A stretch of DNA of 64,000 nucleotides, taken from assembly GCA_965199285.1 (NCBI GenBank), contig OZ240687.1:1364001-1428000 (forward strand). Direction: 5' to 3'. The position numbers and the translations under genes are program-made. Position 1 is the stretch's first letter; each line of letters starts with the position of its first letter. This DNA is from CBDDGJ01 sp965199285. Its GTDB lineage: Bacteria > Pseudomonadota > Alphaproteobacteria > RS24. Positions 1 through 8,770 of this stretch are shown piece by piece. Under the pieces are notes generated by a model. The model worked only from the letters and a program-made list of their open reading frames with translations. It did not search any database and was not told the DNA's origin.

Positions 1-173
1 GAGTCAATTTTTGCCCGAATATCATTTTCCAACCCATAGCGCGCTTTTGCCGCCCGCGTAATCGCCTCTTCCATCGCTGATAAAACGACGCTTGGTTCAA
101 TCCCTTTTTCGCGCGCAACAGCATCTGCAATCTGCAATAATTCAAGTTTATTTGCACTCACACCAGCAGTCAT
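1..173 (-). CDS. nusA: Transcription termination/antitermination factor NusA (N-terminal fragment, runs off window)
   Basis: Only the first 57 codons lie in the window; the gene continues beyond base 1. The N-terminus (MTAGVSANKLELLQIADAVA) and the following AMEEAITRAAKARYG stretch match the RNA-polymerase-binding N-terminal domain of NusA, which modulates pausing, termination and antitermination. The ATG at 173 is preceded by a purine-rich GGAG-type site. It sits 23 nt after rimP, and rimP-nusA order is typical of bacteria and fits co-transcription. The S1 and KH domains cannot be checked here. Confidence 0.93.
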   Translation of the reverse strand, partial: MTAGVSANKLELLQIADAVAREKGIEPSVVLSAMEEAITRAAKARYGLENDIRAKID

Positions 174-196
174 ATTTTACTCCTCATCTTCACCTT

Positions 197-778
197 TTAA
201 GTCCGCTCTTTTTTATGAAAAGCAGATTTTATAATTTTGTCGTTCATCACCAGCTTTGCGTCTAGAATATCCAAAAACCCAAAACCTAATATTTGCGGTT
301 CATCATAGCCATCCAGCTCAACCCGCAAACGCACTTCATTATCAACAAAGCCTTCCAGCAGGCCTTGAAATTTACGGCGCAAATGCCCGTCCATCTCAAC
401 CCCTTCGGAAAGTTTTACGACAATCTCATAGCCCGCCCAATCGGTAAAATCTTTTGGGCGGGTGAGCGGGCGCGCCATCCCTGCGGAAGAGACTTCCAAT
501 ATATATTGCCCCGCTATTGGGTCTTCAACATCCAATATCACCGAAATGGCGCGGCTTAATCTTTCGCAATCGGCTATCGTCATCGTGCCATCGGGATGTT
601 GCGCCATGATTTGCAAAATTGGTTGCTTGCCATCCCCTGTCAACCGCAGGCGGATAATTTCCAGCCCCATATCCGCCGCAATCGGCGTGATAATCGGCAA
701 CAGCGATTGCGCTGCGCCTGCCGCGACAAGGTGAACCGAAAATTCATCCTGCATATCTATCTTCATCTCTGCCAGCAT
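197..778 (-). CDS. rimP: Ribosome maturation factor RimP
   Basis: 193-residue protein of the RimP/YhbC family, needed for maturation of the 30S subunit. The N-terminal alpha/beta domain contains the family-typical LEIIRLRLTG and LSRAISVILD segments and EVSSAGMARPL (around residues 95-105), followed by an SH3-like C-terminal domain. Length is normal for alphaproteobacteria. The ATG at 778 has an AGAGAG ribosome site just upstream. A terminator-like hairpin separates it from trmB, so rimP-nusA probably has its own promoter in the intervening ~130 bp. Confidence 0.95.
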   Translation of the reverse strand: MLAEMKIDMQDEFSVHLVAAGAAQSLLPIITPIAADMGLEIIRLRLTGDGKQPILQIMAQHPDGTMTIADCERLSRAISVILDVEDPIAGQYILEVSSAGMARPLTRPKDFTDWAGYEIVVKLSEGVEMDGHLRRKFQGLLEGFVDNEVRLRVELDGYDEPQILGFGFLDILDAKLVMNDKIIKSAFHKKERT

Positions 779-822
779 TATCTCTCTTTTATAAAATTGT
801 GATGTTCAAACCATTTGCCCAA

Positions 823-855
823 TAAAAAAAGCGGGGTCTGTTTCCAGACATCCCA
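823..855 (-). terminator. Rho-independent terminator after trmB
   Basis: Read on the minus strand there is a hairpin with a GTCTG-GAAA-CAGAC core, extended by a GGG/CCC pairing across a small bulge and followed directly by a run of seven T. Stem arms are 845-854 and 833-840. It lies downstream of the trmB stop and upstream of rimP, so it should end the metK-trmB transcript. Confidence 0.75.
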
Positions 856-911
856 CTTTCTTAAAAGCAGATCAGGGGCGTTATAAGGCGAAATATCGGT
901 AAAGACAAGCC

Positions 912-1607
912 TTAAATTGCGGTAAAACAAAGATAGCTTGGCTGCCGCCCTGCCGCAAGCGCCTTTTGCTCATAGCGCGTGCCCGTCCATCCCTTTGGCG
1001 GCGCTTGCCAGTCTGATGCTTTTTCTGCCGTCCAGTCAAATTGCCCATGCGCCCGAATATGGGCGAGAGTCCAACCAATATAATCGGCAATGTCACTGGC
1101 AATCCATAAGCGCGCATGGGGCTTAAGCACATTATGTAATAGGGATAATGTTTCCGCCTTCACAAAACGGCGCTTATGATGCCGCTTTTTCGGCCATGGG
1201 TCAGGATATAAAAGATAAATATCATCAACACAATCAGCGGGCAAAGCGGCAAGCAGGGGGCGCGCATCACCATAATGCAAGCGAATATTTTTTTGCTTAT
1301 GCGCTTCGATTTGGCTCAATATTTTGGCAACCCCATTTTGAAAAGGTTCACAGCCGATAAAATTTACATGCGGCATGGCTTGCGCACGGGCGCAAAGATG
1401 CTCGCCGCCGCCAAACCCAATTTCCAAAGCAAGCGGGCGGGCTGTATCTATATTTGCCAGAGGTTGCGACAAATTAATCTCTATTTTTGGCAGTAAGCGC
1501 TCAAAAAGACGGGCTTGGCGCGGCGACAATTTATGACCTTGCGCCCGCCCATAGAGCCGCCAGCGCCTCTCATCATATCGATCATCATCACTATCGCTAA
1601 GAGGCAT
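912..1607 (-). CDS. trmB: tRNA (guanine-N7-)-methyltransferase TrmB
   Basis: 231 residues. Uses S-adenosylmethionine to form 7-methylguanosine at position 46 in the tRNA variable loop. Visible signatures are the SAM-binding EIGFGGGEH motif (around residue 62), the FIGCEPFQNGV segment, and the family hallmark YPDPWPKKRHHKRRF (around 135-149), followed by the C-terminal GTRYE motif. The ATG lies one base after the metK stop (TAA-T-ATG), so the two are probably translated together; the SAM-producing enzyme is thus directly upstream of a SAM user. Confidence 0.96.
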   Translation of the reverse strand: MPLSDSDDDRYDERRWRLYGRAQGHKLSPRQARLFERLLPKIEINLSQPLANIDTARPLALEIGFGGGEHLCARAQAMPHVNFIGCEPFQNGVAKILSQIEAHKQKNIRLHYGDARPLLAALPADCVDDIYLLYPDPWPKKRHHKRRFVKAETLSLLHNVLKPHARLWIASDIADYIGWTLAHIRAHGQFDWTAEKASDWQAPPKGWTGTRYEQKALAAGRQPSYLCFTAI

Positions 1608-1608
1608 A

Positions 1609-2778
1609 TTATAAAGCGGTTTTAAGCGCCTCCGCTAAATCTGTGCGCTCCCATGAGAACCCACCATCCGCATCAGGGACGCGGCCAAAATGCCCATAGG
1701 CGGCGGTACGGGCATAAATTGGTTTATTCAAACCCAAATGGATACGAATGCCACGCGGGCTGAGATCCATAACTTTCAAAATAGCAGTTTCAATCGCTTG
1801 TGCGTCAACCGTGCCCGTGCCATGCAGATCAACATAAACAGAGAGCGGTTTCGATACGCCGATGGCATAAGAGAGCTGAATTGTGCATTTTTTGCCAAAC
1901 CCCGCCGCGACAACATTTTTTGCGAGATAACGCGCCGCATAGGCGGCCGAGCGGTCAACCTTAGTTGGGTCTTTACCCGAAAAAGCCCCGCCCCCATGTG
2001 GAGCCGCGCCGCCATATGTATCAACAATAATTTTGCGCCCCGTCAAACCTGCATCGCCATCTGGCCCACCAATCACAAATGTGCCGGTGGGGTTTACATA
2101 AAAATTTTCTTCCTTCGGCATCCACCCTGCGGGGAGCACATTTTCAACAAAGGGGCGCACCAATGCGCGCACATCATCCTGCGAAAGACCTTCCGCATGT
2201 TGGGTGGAGACAACCACTGAATGTGCCTTAACCGGGCGACCATTTTCATAAACCAGCGAGACTTGGCTTTTGGAGTCGGGTTCGAACCCTGCCAATGAAC
2301 CGGTTTTACGCGCTTGAGCCATAGTGTATAAAATTTTGTGGGCATAGGAAATGGGTGCGGGCATGAGCTCTTCTGTTTCATCGCACGCATAGCCAAACAT
2401 TATCCCCTGATCGCCAGCTCCTTCATCTTTTGTCGCATCGGCGGACGCATCCACCCCTTGTGCAATATGCGCCGATTGAGCATGAATTAAAACATCAATT
2501 TGTGCATTTTGCCAATGAAAACCAGCCTGCTCATAGCCAATATCACGAATGGCAGCGCGGGCAATTTGTTCAATATCCGCCTTGCTTAGCAAATCATCCG
2601 GCCGCACTTCACCAGCCAAAACAACCCGATTTGTTGTTGCCAGAGTTTCAACTGCCACCCGCGCCTCTGGCACGGCGGCCAAAAACGCATCGACAATACT
2701 ATCAGATATACGATCACAGACTTTATCCGGATGCCCTTCTGACACAGATTCAGACGTAAAAATATAATTATCAGCCAT
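1609..2778 (-). CDS. metK: S-adenosylmethionine synthetase
   Basis: Makes S-adenosylmethionine from ATP and methionine. Contains the GHPDK ATP-binding loop near the N-terminus, GAGDQGIMFGYA (mid-protein) and GGGAFSGKDPTKVDRS. Two in-frame ATGs lie close together. The AGGAG at 2785-2789 abuts the first (2784) but is six bases from the second (2778), so I take MADNYIF as the start, giving 389 residues, the family length. The leader between the XRE gene and metK (~110 bp) shows no SAM-riboswitch fold that I can recognise. Confidence 0.96.
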   Translation of the reverse strand: MADNYIFTSESVSEGHPDKVCDRISDSIVDAFLAAVPEARVAVETLATTNRVVLAGEVRPDDLLSKADIEQIARAAIRDIGYEQAGFHWQNAQIDVLIHAQSAHIAQGVDASADATKDEGAGDQGIMFGYACDETEELMPAPISYAHKILYTMAQARKTGSLAGFEPDSKSQVSLVYENGRPVKAHSVVVSTQHAEGLSQDDVRALVRPFVENVLPAGWMPKEENFYVNPTGTFVIGGPDGDAGLTGRKIIVDTYGGAAPHGGGAFSGKDPTKVDRSAAYAARYLAKNVVAAGFGKKCTIQLSYAIGVSKPLSVYVDLHGTGTVDAQAIETAILKVMDLSPRGIRIHLGLNKPIYARTAAYGHFGRVPDADGGFSWERTDLAEALKTAL

Positions 2779-2891
2779 AGGCATCTCCTACAATAAATAC
2801 CAAACCCTCAATATCTAATAACGTAAAAGTGATATAAGGATTTCTTTATATTGTCGATTGTCTATGTGATAATCCGATCAAGGTCAAGACA

Positions 2892-3335
2892 TTATTTTTT
2901 TTGGCTATCTAAAATAGTCTCGGCAAGATCAATAATGCTATTGCGTACTCGGCTATCCTGAATTTTCAAAAAAGCACGGTTAAGTTTAAAGCCTTCACTG
3001 GAACTTACAAAATTGAGATATGATCCAGTTGGCACTCCCGCACCGATTGTCGTAACATTATCCGAATCTATCTCACCAACCCCTTCCGTCTCTTCAGAGC
3101 CCATTCCATCTAGCCCTTCAAAAAAATACTGAACCGGCACATCGAGCAATAGAGACAGCTCATATAATCTGCTGGCCGAAACACGATTGGTTCCTTTCTC
3201 ATATTTCTGCACCTGCTGAAATGTGAGCGATAATTTTTCGCCCAAAACTTCTTGGCTCATACCTAACATAAGACGTCTTAACCGTAGACGACTTCCTATA
3301 TGGCTATCAATATCAAATCGTTTTTCTCTTGGCAC
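2892..3335 (-). CDS. XRE-family transcriptional regulator of the lnt-metK cluster
   Basis: 147 residues. Residues about 12-70 form a helix-turn-helix of the Cro/CI type (RLRLRRLMLGMSQEVLGE, then FQQVQKYEKGTNRVS). The C-terminal half has no domain I recognise. A gene of this type between lnt and metK is a familiar arrangement in alphaproteobacteria; its target is unknown to me, and control of metK or of itself is only an inference from position. It begins 15 bp after the lnt stop and is probably in the same operon. Confidence 0.85.
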   Translation of the reverse strand: MPREKRFDIDSHIGSRLRLRRLMLGMSQEVLGEKLSLTFQQVQKYEKGTNRVSASRLYELSLLLDVPVQYFFEGLDGMGSEETEGVGEIDSDNVTTIGAGVPTGSYLNFVSSSEGFKLNRAFLKIQDSRVRNSIIDLAETILDSQKK

Positions 3336-3350
3336 AATATCCTCTTATCT

Positions 3351-4874
3351 CTATTCGTTAACCCTCCGCAATATAAAAATTGCAGTCAATAGTATAACGG
3401 TTAAAATTAAAAATGTTATATCGTTAAAGTATATTTTTTTTCCCCTAACACGTAAATCTGGAAAACGCACTGTCAACACGCCCGTTTTATTAAGAGGAAG
3501 CATTTCAACAAGCCGTCCATATTGATCAAAGACAGCAGAAACGCCCGTATTCGCTGCACGAATTAGGGGAAGCCCTGTTTCAATCGCCCGCAGACGGGCG
3601 TGGGCAAGATGCTGATAAGGACCCGCACTTGTGCCAAACCATGCATCATTGGTGACATTTAACAGCCATTGGCTGGTGTGATAATTTTGTGGTGACAAGG
3701 GAAAAATAGCTTCATAGCAAATCAGCGGCAAGGCTTGCGGTATTTCTGAATTTATAAGGGGCTGGAGCGCGGGCGCGGGCGCAAAGCCACCGCGTAATTG
3801 GGTGAGCTGCGCAAACCCCCAAGCCTCTAATATATTTTGGAAGGGTAGAAACTCACCAAAGGGGACAAGCCGATGCTTATCACTTACCGATAATTTTTCA
3901 CCCCGCCCGCTCCACAATATAACACTATTATAATGCCGCCCGTCCGCGCGGCGGATCGCACCGGTGTAAAGATAATAATCATTCGGCAAAAGCTGCGCGA
4001 CCAAGCGGGCGAAATCTGGTTGCTCATCAATATAAAAGGGCAGCGCAACTTCTGGCCAGACAATCACCCGCGCGCCTTTATCGACAGCTTCGCTTGTGAG
4101 CGTGACCATACGGTCAATAATCATTTGCCGATTTTCTGGCCGCCATTTTTCTGCCTGCTCAATATTTGGCTGCACAATCGCAATCTTTATATTTGTCTGT
4201 TCGGTTGCCGGCTCAATGTTTATCATGGCATAGAGATAAGAAACGAAAAGCGGGGCGGCCGCCACCCCCAAGCTGATAAATTTGCGCGGCGCGGTAAAGA
4301 GGGTTGCAAACGCAAATAGGCTCACCAGCACAATCAGAATAAACCCTTCATGCCCCCACATAGAAAGAGATTGAGCAAGCGGCAAATGGGTCGCCCAAAA
4401 CATAAGCGGCTGGTTCCACGGGAAACCGGTGAACAAAACGCCGCGCAAAATTTCTGCATAGCCATAACATAAAGCCAATAAAAGCGCGCGCGCCAAATGA
4501 TTTTGAATGGTAAATTTTTCAACCATCCATCGCCATAAATAGACCGCCACCCCAATATAAATTGCCAGCACCGCCGGCACGCCAATAACCGCAAAAGGCA
4601 ATACCCATAAAAACATTTCGGCTTCTACCAAAATCGCATTGCCGAGCCAATAGAGACCGGTTAGAAATTGCCCAAAGCCAAAAAGCCAGCCATAAATAAA
4701 GAATCTTTTTTTCGAAACATCAGACCTATCATCAATCGCACGGTTCAAAACCCAGAAAAATAAGGCAAACGCCGCATAAGAAAGCGGTAGAAAATCAAAT
4801 GGCGGCAGCGCAAGGGCAAGCACAAGACCAGCACTGAAAATCAGACAGCGCGGAAAAAGACGCACTTTATGCAC
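3351..4874 (-). CDS. lnt: Apolipoprotein N-acyltransferase
   Basis: Inner-membrane enzyme that adds the third acyl chain to bacterial lipoproteins. The N-terminal third is a run of hydrophobic segments; the C-terminal part is a nitrilase-like domain with the Glu-Lys-Cys triad visible as WPEVALPF, DKHRLVPFGEF and ICYEAIFP, and a final membrane helix near the C-terminus. The open frame extends to 5030, but a GTG at 4874 overlapping the corC stop by 8 bp gives a normal 507-residue protein, so I use it; a second GTG at 4865 is possible. Translation is probably coupled to corC. Confidence 0.93.
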   Translation of the reverse strand: MHKVRLFPRCLIFSAGLVLALALPPFDFLPLSYAAFALFFWVLNRAIDDRSDVSKKRFFIYGWLFGFGQFLTGLYWLGNAILVEAEMFLWVLPFAVIGVPAVLAIYIGVAVYLWRWMVEKFTIQNHLARALLLALCYGYAEILRGVLFTGFPWNQPLMFWATHLPLAQSLSMWGHEGFILIVLVSLFAFATLFTAPRKFISLGVAAAPLFVSYLYAMINIEPATEQTNIKIAIVQPNIEQAEKWRPENRQMIIDRMVTLTSEAVDKGARVIVWPEVALPFYIDEQPDFARLVAQLLPNDYYLYTGAIRRADGRHYNSVILWSGRGEKLSVSDKHRLVPFGEFLPFQNILEAWGFAQLTQLRGGFAPAPALQPLINSEIPQALPLICYEAIFPLSPQNYHTSQWLLNVTNDAWFGTSAGPYQHLAHARLRAIETGLPLIRAANTGVSAVFDQYGRLVEMLPLNKTGVLTVRFPDLRVRGKKIYFNDITFLILTVILLTAIFILRRVNE

Positions 4875-5736
4875 GCGCCTTATCACGCAAACGAAGGCCA
4901 ACAAATTTAATAAGACGCGGATTAGCATCCCGAATAATGAACTCAATCTGGCGGCCATCCGCCAGATCATAAGTGATGACCTCGCCGCGTTGCGGCACGC
5001 GCCCTGCCATTGCAAAGACAAGCCCACCAAGCGTATCTATATCATCAAACTCAGCCTGTGGCAGGCTGATAGAGAGCGCCTCATATAAGTCACTCACCGG
5101 CAAGCGCGCCGAGCTTTCCCATTTCCCCGTGTCAATCAAATGCAATGCCGGAATAAAGTCATCATCATGCTCATCATCAATATCACCGACAATTTCTTCA
5201 ATTAAATCTTCAATTGTGACAAGCCCATCCGTGCCGCCATATTCATCAACCACCAGCGCCATATGGATGCGGGTTGCCTGCATTTTCAAAAGCAAATCCA
5301 GCGCCGGCATAGAGGGCGCGACAAATAAAACCTCGCGCTGAACATGCGATAGGGCGAATTTCGTGCCATTTTTATTTTGCATAAAGCCAAGCAGATCTTT
5401 AATGTGAACCATGCCGAGTGGGAAATCCAGCGTATCACGGAAGACTGGCATACGCGAATGCGCGCAATGAAGAAAAGCCGCAAGCAGAGCGGCAAGAGAA
5501 ATATTTTCATCAACCGCATGAATATCAGCGCGGGGAACCATAATCTTCTCAACCGTAATATCCCGAAAGCCGAGCAGGTTACGCAACATATGTTGCTCTT
5601 CAGGCGAAAAATCCTCATCTTCATTTTCAGCCTCATCCAGAACATCTGACAGGCTTTCGCGCAATGAAGCATCAGAGCGCCGAAAGATTTTTTTGGTAAT
5701 TCCACCGATAAGGGTTTCGATAAAAAAATGTCTCAT
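4867..5736 (-). CDS. corC: CorC/HlyC-family CBS-domain protein
   Basis: About 289 residues with two CBS domains (DITVEKIMVPRADIHAV and a second ending VVDEYGGTDGLVTIEDLIEEIVGDI) and a C-terminal CorC_HlyC domain. The family is linked to Mg2+/Co2+ efflux, and in this position it lies between ybeY and lnt as in most proteobacteria. The start is ambiguous: ATG at 5736 is two bases after the ybeY stop, while a TTG at 5742 overlaps that stop and has a better spaced GGGAG site. No membrane-spanning segment is seen, consistent with the short soluble family members. Confidence 0.92.
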   Translation of the reverse strand: MRHFFIETLIGGITKKIFRRSDASLRESLSDVLDEAENEDEDFSPEEQHMLRNLLGFRDITVEKIMVPRADIHAVDENISLAALLAAFLHCAHSRMPVFRDTLDFPLGMVHIKDLLGFMQNKNGTKFALSHVQREVLFVAPSMPALDLLLKMQATRIHMALVVDEYGGTDGLVTIEDLIEEIVGDIDDEHDDDFIPALHLIDTGKWESSARLPVSDLYEALSISLPQAEFDDIDTLGGLVFAMAGRVPQRGEVITYDLADGRQIEFIIRDANPRLIKFVGLRLRDKARA

Positions 5737-5738
5737 TT

Positions 5739-6269
5739 TCAAACCGTCTCCCTTTCTGCTTCCGCATAGGGATTATCAATTCCCAATTTCGCCAAAAGAT
5801 TACTCTCTAACGCTTCCATTGTTTCTGCCGCTTTTTCTTCAACATGGTCATAGCCGAGCAAATGCAATAGGCCATGCGCCAATAAATGGGCAAGATGGGC
5901 ATTGATTGTTTTATGCTCGACGCGAGCTTCTTCTTCAATGGTTTGGAAAGCAAGCACAATATCGCCCCATAAAATCGGTATCGCTTGCGCCAATAATTCT
6001 TCCAGCTCTTTTCCCTCACGCATTTGATGGGCGGGAAAGGATAATATATTTGTCGGGCGGTCTTTTTGTCGATAAGCAGCATTGAGCTTGCGGATGGTTT
6101 CATCATCAACAAGCTGGACGCTAATCTCGCCCCGCCGCACGCCCACCATATCTGCCAATGCGGATAATGTGTCACTTATATAAGTGCGATAGTATCGCCA
6201 CTCATCCATGCTATTGGTTATCTCAACCTTAACAGCCTCATCTTCAGCTATTGGCTCAACTATTAGCAT
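5739..6269 (-). CDS. ybeY: Endoribonuclease YbeY (rRNA maturation factor)
   Basis: Zinc-dependent RNase involved in 16S rRNA 3'-end maturation and ribosome quality control. The zinc motif HxxxHxxxxxH is present in the HLLAHGLLHLLGYDH segment near residue 140, and the NILSFP motif precedes it. The frame is open to 6323, but the ATG at 6269, inside the end of phoH with a GGAAG site upstream, gives 176 residues, close to the family length. The 14-bp overlap with phoH suggests coupled translation. Confidence 0.95.
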   Translation of the reverse strand: MLIVEPIAEDEAVKVEITNSMDEWRYYRTYISDTLSALADMVGVRRGEISVQLVDDETIRKLNAAYRQKDRPTNILSFPAHQMREGKELEELLAQAIPILWGDIVLAFQTIEEEARVEHKTINAHLAHLLAHGLLHLLGYDHVEEKAAETMEALESNLLAKLGIDNPYAEAERETV

Positions 6270-7278
6270 TGGGGTTATCTTCCATCGGCAATTTACCCTG
6301 ATGCGCATTATAGGCTTTGACAATTTTGGTCACCAGCCCATGCCGGACAATATCTTCATCACCAAATGTCACCACGCCCACTTCCTTAATCGCTGGCAAA
6401 ATCCGCATCGCTTCGCGCAAGCCCGATTGGGTTCCATAAGGCAAATCAATTTGTGAGGGGTCACCGGTAATCGCCATCCGGCTGCCTTCGCCCAAGCGGG
6501 TGAGAAACATTTTCATTTGCATTGAAGTGGTGTTTTGCGCTTCATCCAAAATCACAAACGCATTGGATAATGTTCGCCCGCGCATAAAGGCAAGCGGCGC
6601 AATTTCAATATCACCAGATTCCAACAGCCGCATCACTTGCTGGCCGGGCATCATATCATGCAACGCATCATAAAGCGGGCGCAAATAGGGATCGACCTTA
6701 TCGCGCATGTCACCAGGTAAAAACCCCAACCGTTCCCCCGCTTCCACCGCCGGCCGTGAAAGAATGATGCGATCCACCAACCCATCCAAAAACATGGATG
6801 CCGCCATCGCCACCGCAATATAGGTTTTGCCGGTCCCCGCCGGTCCAATCCCCAATGTAAGCTCATGCGATTTTAAGGTTGATATATAATGTGCCTGCAT
6901 GGGCGTGCGCGATTTTATCTCACGCTTATGGGTGCGAATCGCGCCTGCGCCTTTTTTGCCTATCTTCGCGGATTTTTTTTGCTTAAGCGTAGGATCACTC
7001 ATCCGAATTGCCCCTTCCACATCGCCCTTATCAATCGCTTCACCGCTCAAGAGACGCTGATAAAGCCCTTGCAAAATTTGCTGGGTGCGAGCGCAATTTT
7101 CCGCCGTCCCCATAATCACCAAACGATTGCCGCGCCCATCAATCGAGACATTGAGACTGGTTTCAATTTGCGCCAAATGGCAACTATGCGCGCCCATTAA
7201 AGCTGCCAGCAGGTGATTATCGTCAAAATCAATATGCTGCGACGTGTTATCGTCTAAGGTCTGAATATGCTGATCCAT
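6256..7278 (-). CDS. phoH: PhoH-family ATPase
   Basis: About 340 residues. An N-terminal KH-like region precedes a P-loop ATPase with Walker A GPAGTGKT and Walker B FVILDEAQN, plus GDPSQIDLP, a sensor-like motif of the family. PhoH-like proteins next to ybeY are thought to act in RNA metabolism. The longest frame begins at a TTG (7287); the ATG three codons later (7278) is the more likely start. It lies between miaB and ybeY in the conserved cluster. Confidence 0.94.
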   Translation of the reverse strand: MDQHIQTLDDNTSQHIDFDDNHLLAALMGAHSCHLAQIETSLNVSIDGRGNRLVIMGTAENCARTQQILQGLYQRLLSGEAIDKGDVEGAIRMSDPTLKQKKSAKIGKKGAGAIRTHKREIKSRTPMQAHYISTLKSHELTLGIGPAGTGKTYIAVAMAASMFLDGLVDRIILSRPAVEAGERLGFLPGDMRDKVDPYLRPLYDALHDMMPGQQVMRLLESGDIEIAPLAFMRGRTLSNAFVILDEAQNTTSMQMKMFLTRLGEGSRMAITGDPSQIDLPYGTQSGLREAMRILPAIKEVGVVTFGDEDIVRHGLVTKIVKAYNAHQGKLPMEDNPNANS

Positions 7279-7369
7279 ATGGCTCAAAACATAGCTGCAC
7301 AGATTATATCTGTTCTTACTCTCATGCGCTTAAAATATCCTCTTAACGGGGTAACAGGCAAGCATTATT

Positions 7370-8707
7370 TTAATCTCCGCTTAAACTATTGGCATGTGCT
7401 TTGGTAATTTTGACCGGCACAATTTTACCAATTTCACTGTCGGGGCGGAAGGCATGGACATATTGCAAATAGGGGCTGCGGCCAGAAATCTGCCCCGCCT
7501 CTTTCCCCTTTTTATCAAACAGAACCGGCAGGGTTTTGCCAATCAAAGAGTGATTAAAATCTTTTTGCTGTTCATTCAAAAGCGCTTGCAAGGCTGCCAA
7601 GCGGTCTGATTTTACTTGTTCTGGCACTTGCGCCTCTTCCGCCGCTGGCGTGCCAGGACGGGGCGAATATTTGAACGAAAAGGCTTGCGCAAACTTGACC
7701 TCTCGCACCAGACGCATTGTGTCTTCAAAATCGGCATCGGTTTCCCCCGGAAAGCCGACAATAAAATCAGATGACAGCGCAATGTCAGCACGCGCATGGC
7801 GGAATTTTTCAACCAGTTTCAGATAATCTGCCGCGCTGTGTTTGCGGTTCATTGCTCTCAAAATACGGTCTGAGCCAGCTTGCACCGGCAAATGCAAATA
7901 GGGCATCAGCTTTTCAATCTCCCCATGCGCGGCGATTAAATCCGCATCCATATCGCGCGGATGCGAGGTGGTGAAGCGCAATCGTTCCACCCCGTCAATA
8001 TCTGCCAGCTGGCGCAATAATCCCGCCAGTCGCAAACCGCTTTCGCGGTCTTGCCACGCATTTACATTTTGTCCAAGCAAAGTAATCTCGCGCACCCCTT
8101 GCGCTGCCAGCGCGTGCGCCTCATGAACAATATCACCGCTTGCCCGCGAGACCTCCGCCCCGCGCGTATAAGGCACGACACAAAAGGTACAGAATTTATC
8201 GCAGCCTTCCTGAATGGTTACGAAAGCAGAGGGCTGTTTTTGTAGCGGGCGGCGCGGCGCTTGTTCAAGCGCCGCAAATTTTTCATCGGCCGGAAATTCC
8301 GTCTGCAATATGCGGGTTTTTTCACCCCGCGCGCGCGCCGCTGCAACCGTCTCTATCATATCGGGTAATTGATGATATGTCTGCGGGCCAAAAACCATAT
8401 CAATCACCGGCGCGCGGCGGATCATCTCTTCGCCTTCGGCTTGCGCGACACAACCTGCAACCCCAAACACCATATGCTGTTTTTTGTGCTTTAACTGCCG
8501 CAAGCGGCCTAATTCAGAATAAATTTTTTCCGCTGCCTTTTCACGAATATGGCATGTATTGAGAATCACCATATCCGCATCATCGGCAGATGCTGCGGCT
8601 TGATAGCCAATCTCGGCAAGCATTTCAGCCATCCGTTCGCTGTCATAAACATTCATCTGACAGCCATAACTTTTAATGTAAAATCGTTTTTCTATGGTTT
8701 CGCTCAT
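7370..8707 (-). CDS. miaB: tRNA-2-methylthio-N6-dimethylallyladenosine synthase MiaB
   Basis: Radical-SAM methylthiotransferase that modifies A37 of tRNAs reading UNN codons. The N-terminal UPF0004 domain carries three cysteines (SYGCQMN, NTCHIRE, AGCVAQ). The radical-SAM cluster motif CDKFCTFC is present, and a C-terminal TRAM domain ends the protein. The frame opens with a GTG at 8728, but the ATG at 8707 (MSETIEKRFYIKSYGC) gives 445 residues and a standard N-terminus. Part of the fur-acyltransferase-miaB-phoH cluster. Confidence 0.96.
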   Translation of the reverse strand: MSETIEKRFYIKSYGCQMNVYDSERMAEMLAEIGYQAAASADDADMVILNTCHIREKAAEKIYSELGRLRQLKHKKQHMVFGVAGCVAQAEGEEMIRRAPVIDMVFGPQTYHQLPDMIETVAAARARGEKTRILQTEFPADEKFAALEQAPRRPLQKQPSAFVTIQEGCDKFCTFCVVPYTRGAEVSRASGDIVHEAHALAAQGVREITLLGQNVNAWQDRESGLRLAGLLRQLADIDGVERLRFTTSHPRDMDADLIAAHGEIEKLMPYLHLPVQAGSDRILRAMNRKHSAADYLKLVEKFRHARADIALSSDFIVGFPGETDADFEDTMRLVREVKFAQAFSFKYSPRPGTPAAEEAQVPEQVKSDRLAALQALLNEQQKDFNHSLIGKTLPVLFDKKGKEAGQISGRSPYLQYVHAFRPDSEIGKIVPVKITKAHANSLSGD

Positions 8708-8770
8708 TGATGTATTTTTATCCGTCACGGGCTTAGCTATTTTTTATCTCTTATGCAAGTTTTTCTTATT

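Noticed and set aside
2279..2295. tRNA T-loop-like GGGTTCGAACCC inside metK
   Set aside because: Chance match within a well-conserved coding region; no cloverleaf around it.
2779..2891. SAM-II or SAM/SAH riboswitch before metK
   Set aside because: The leader is A+T-rich and I could not find the conserved pseudoknot pairing or core bases of these small riboswitches.
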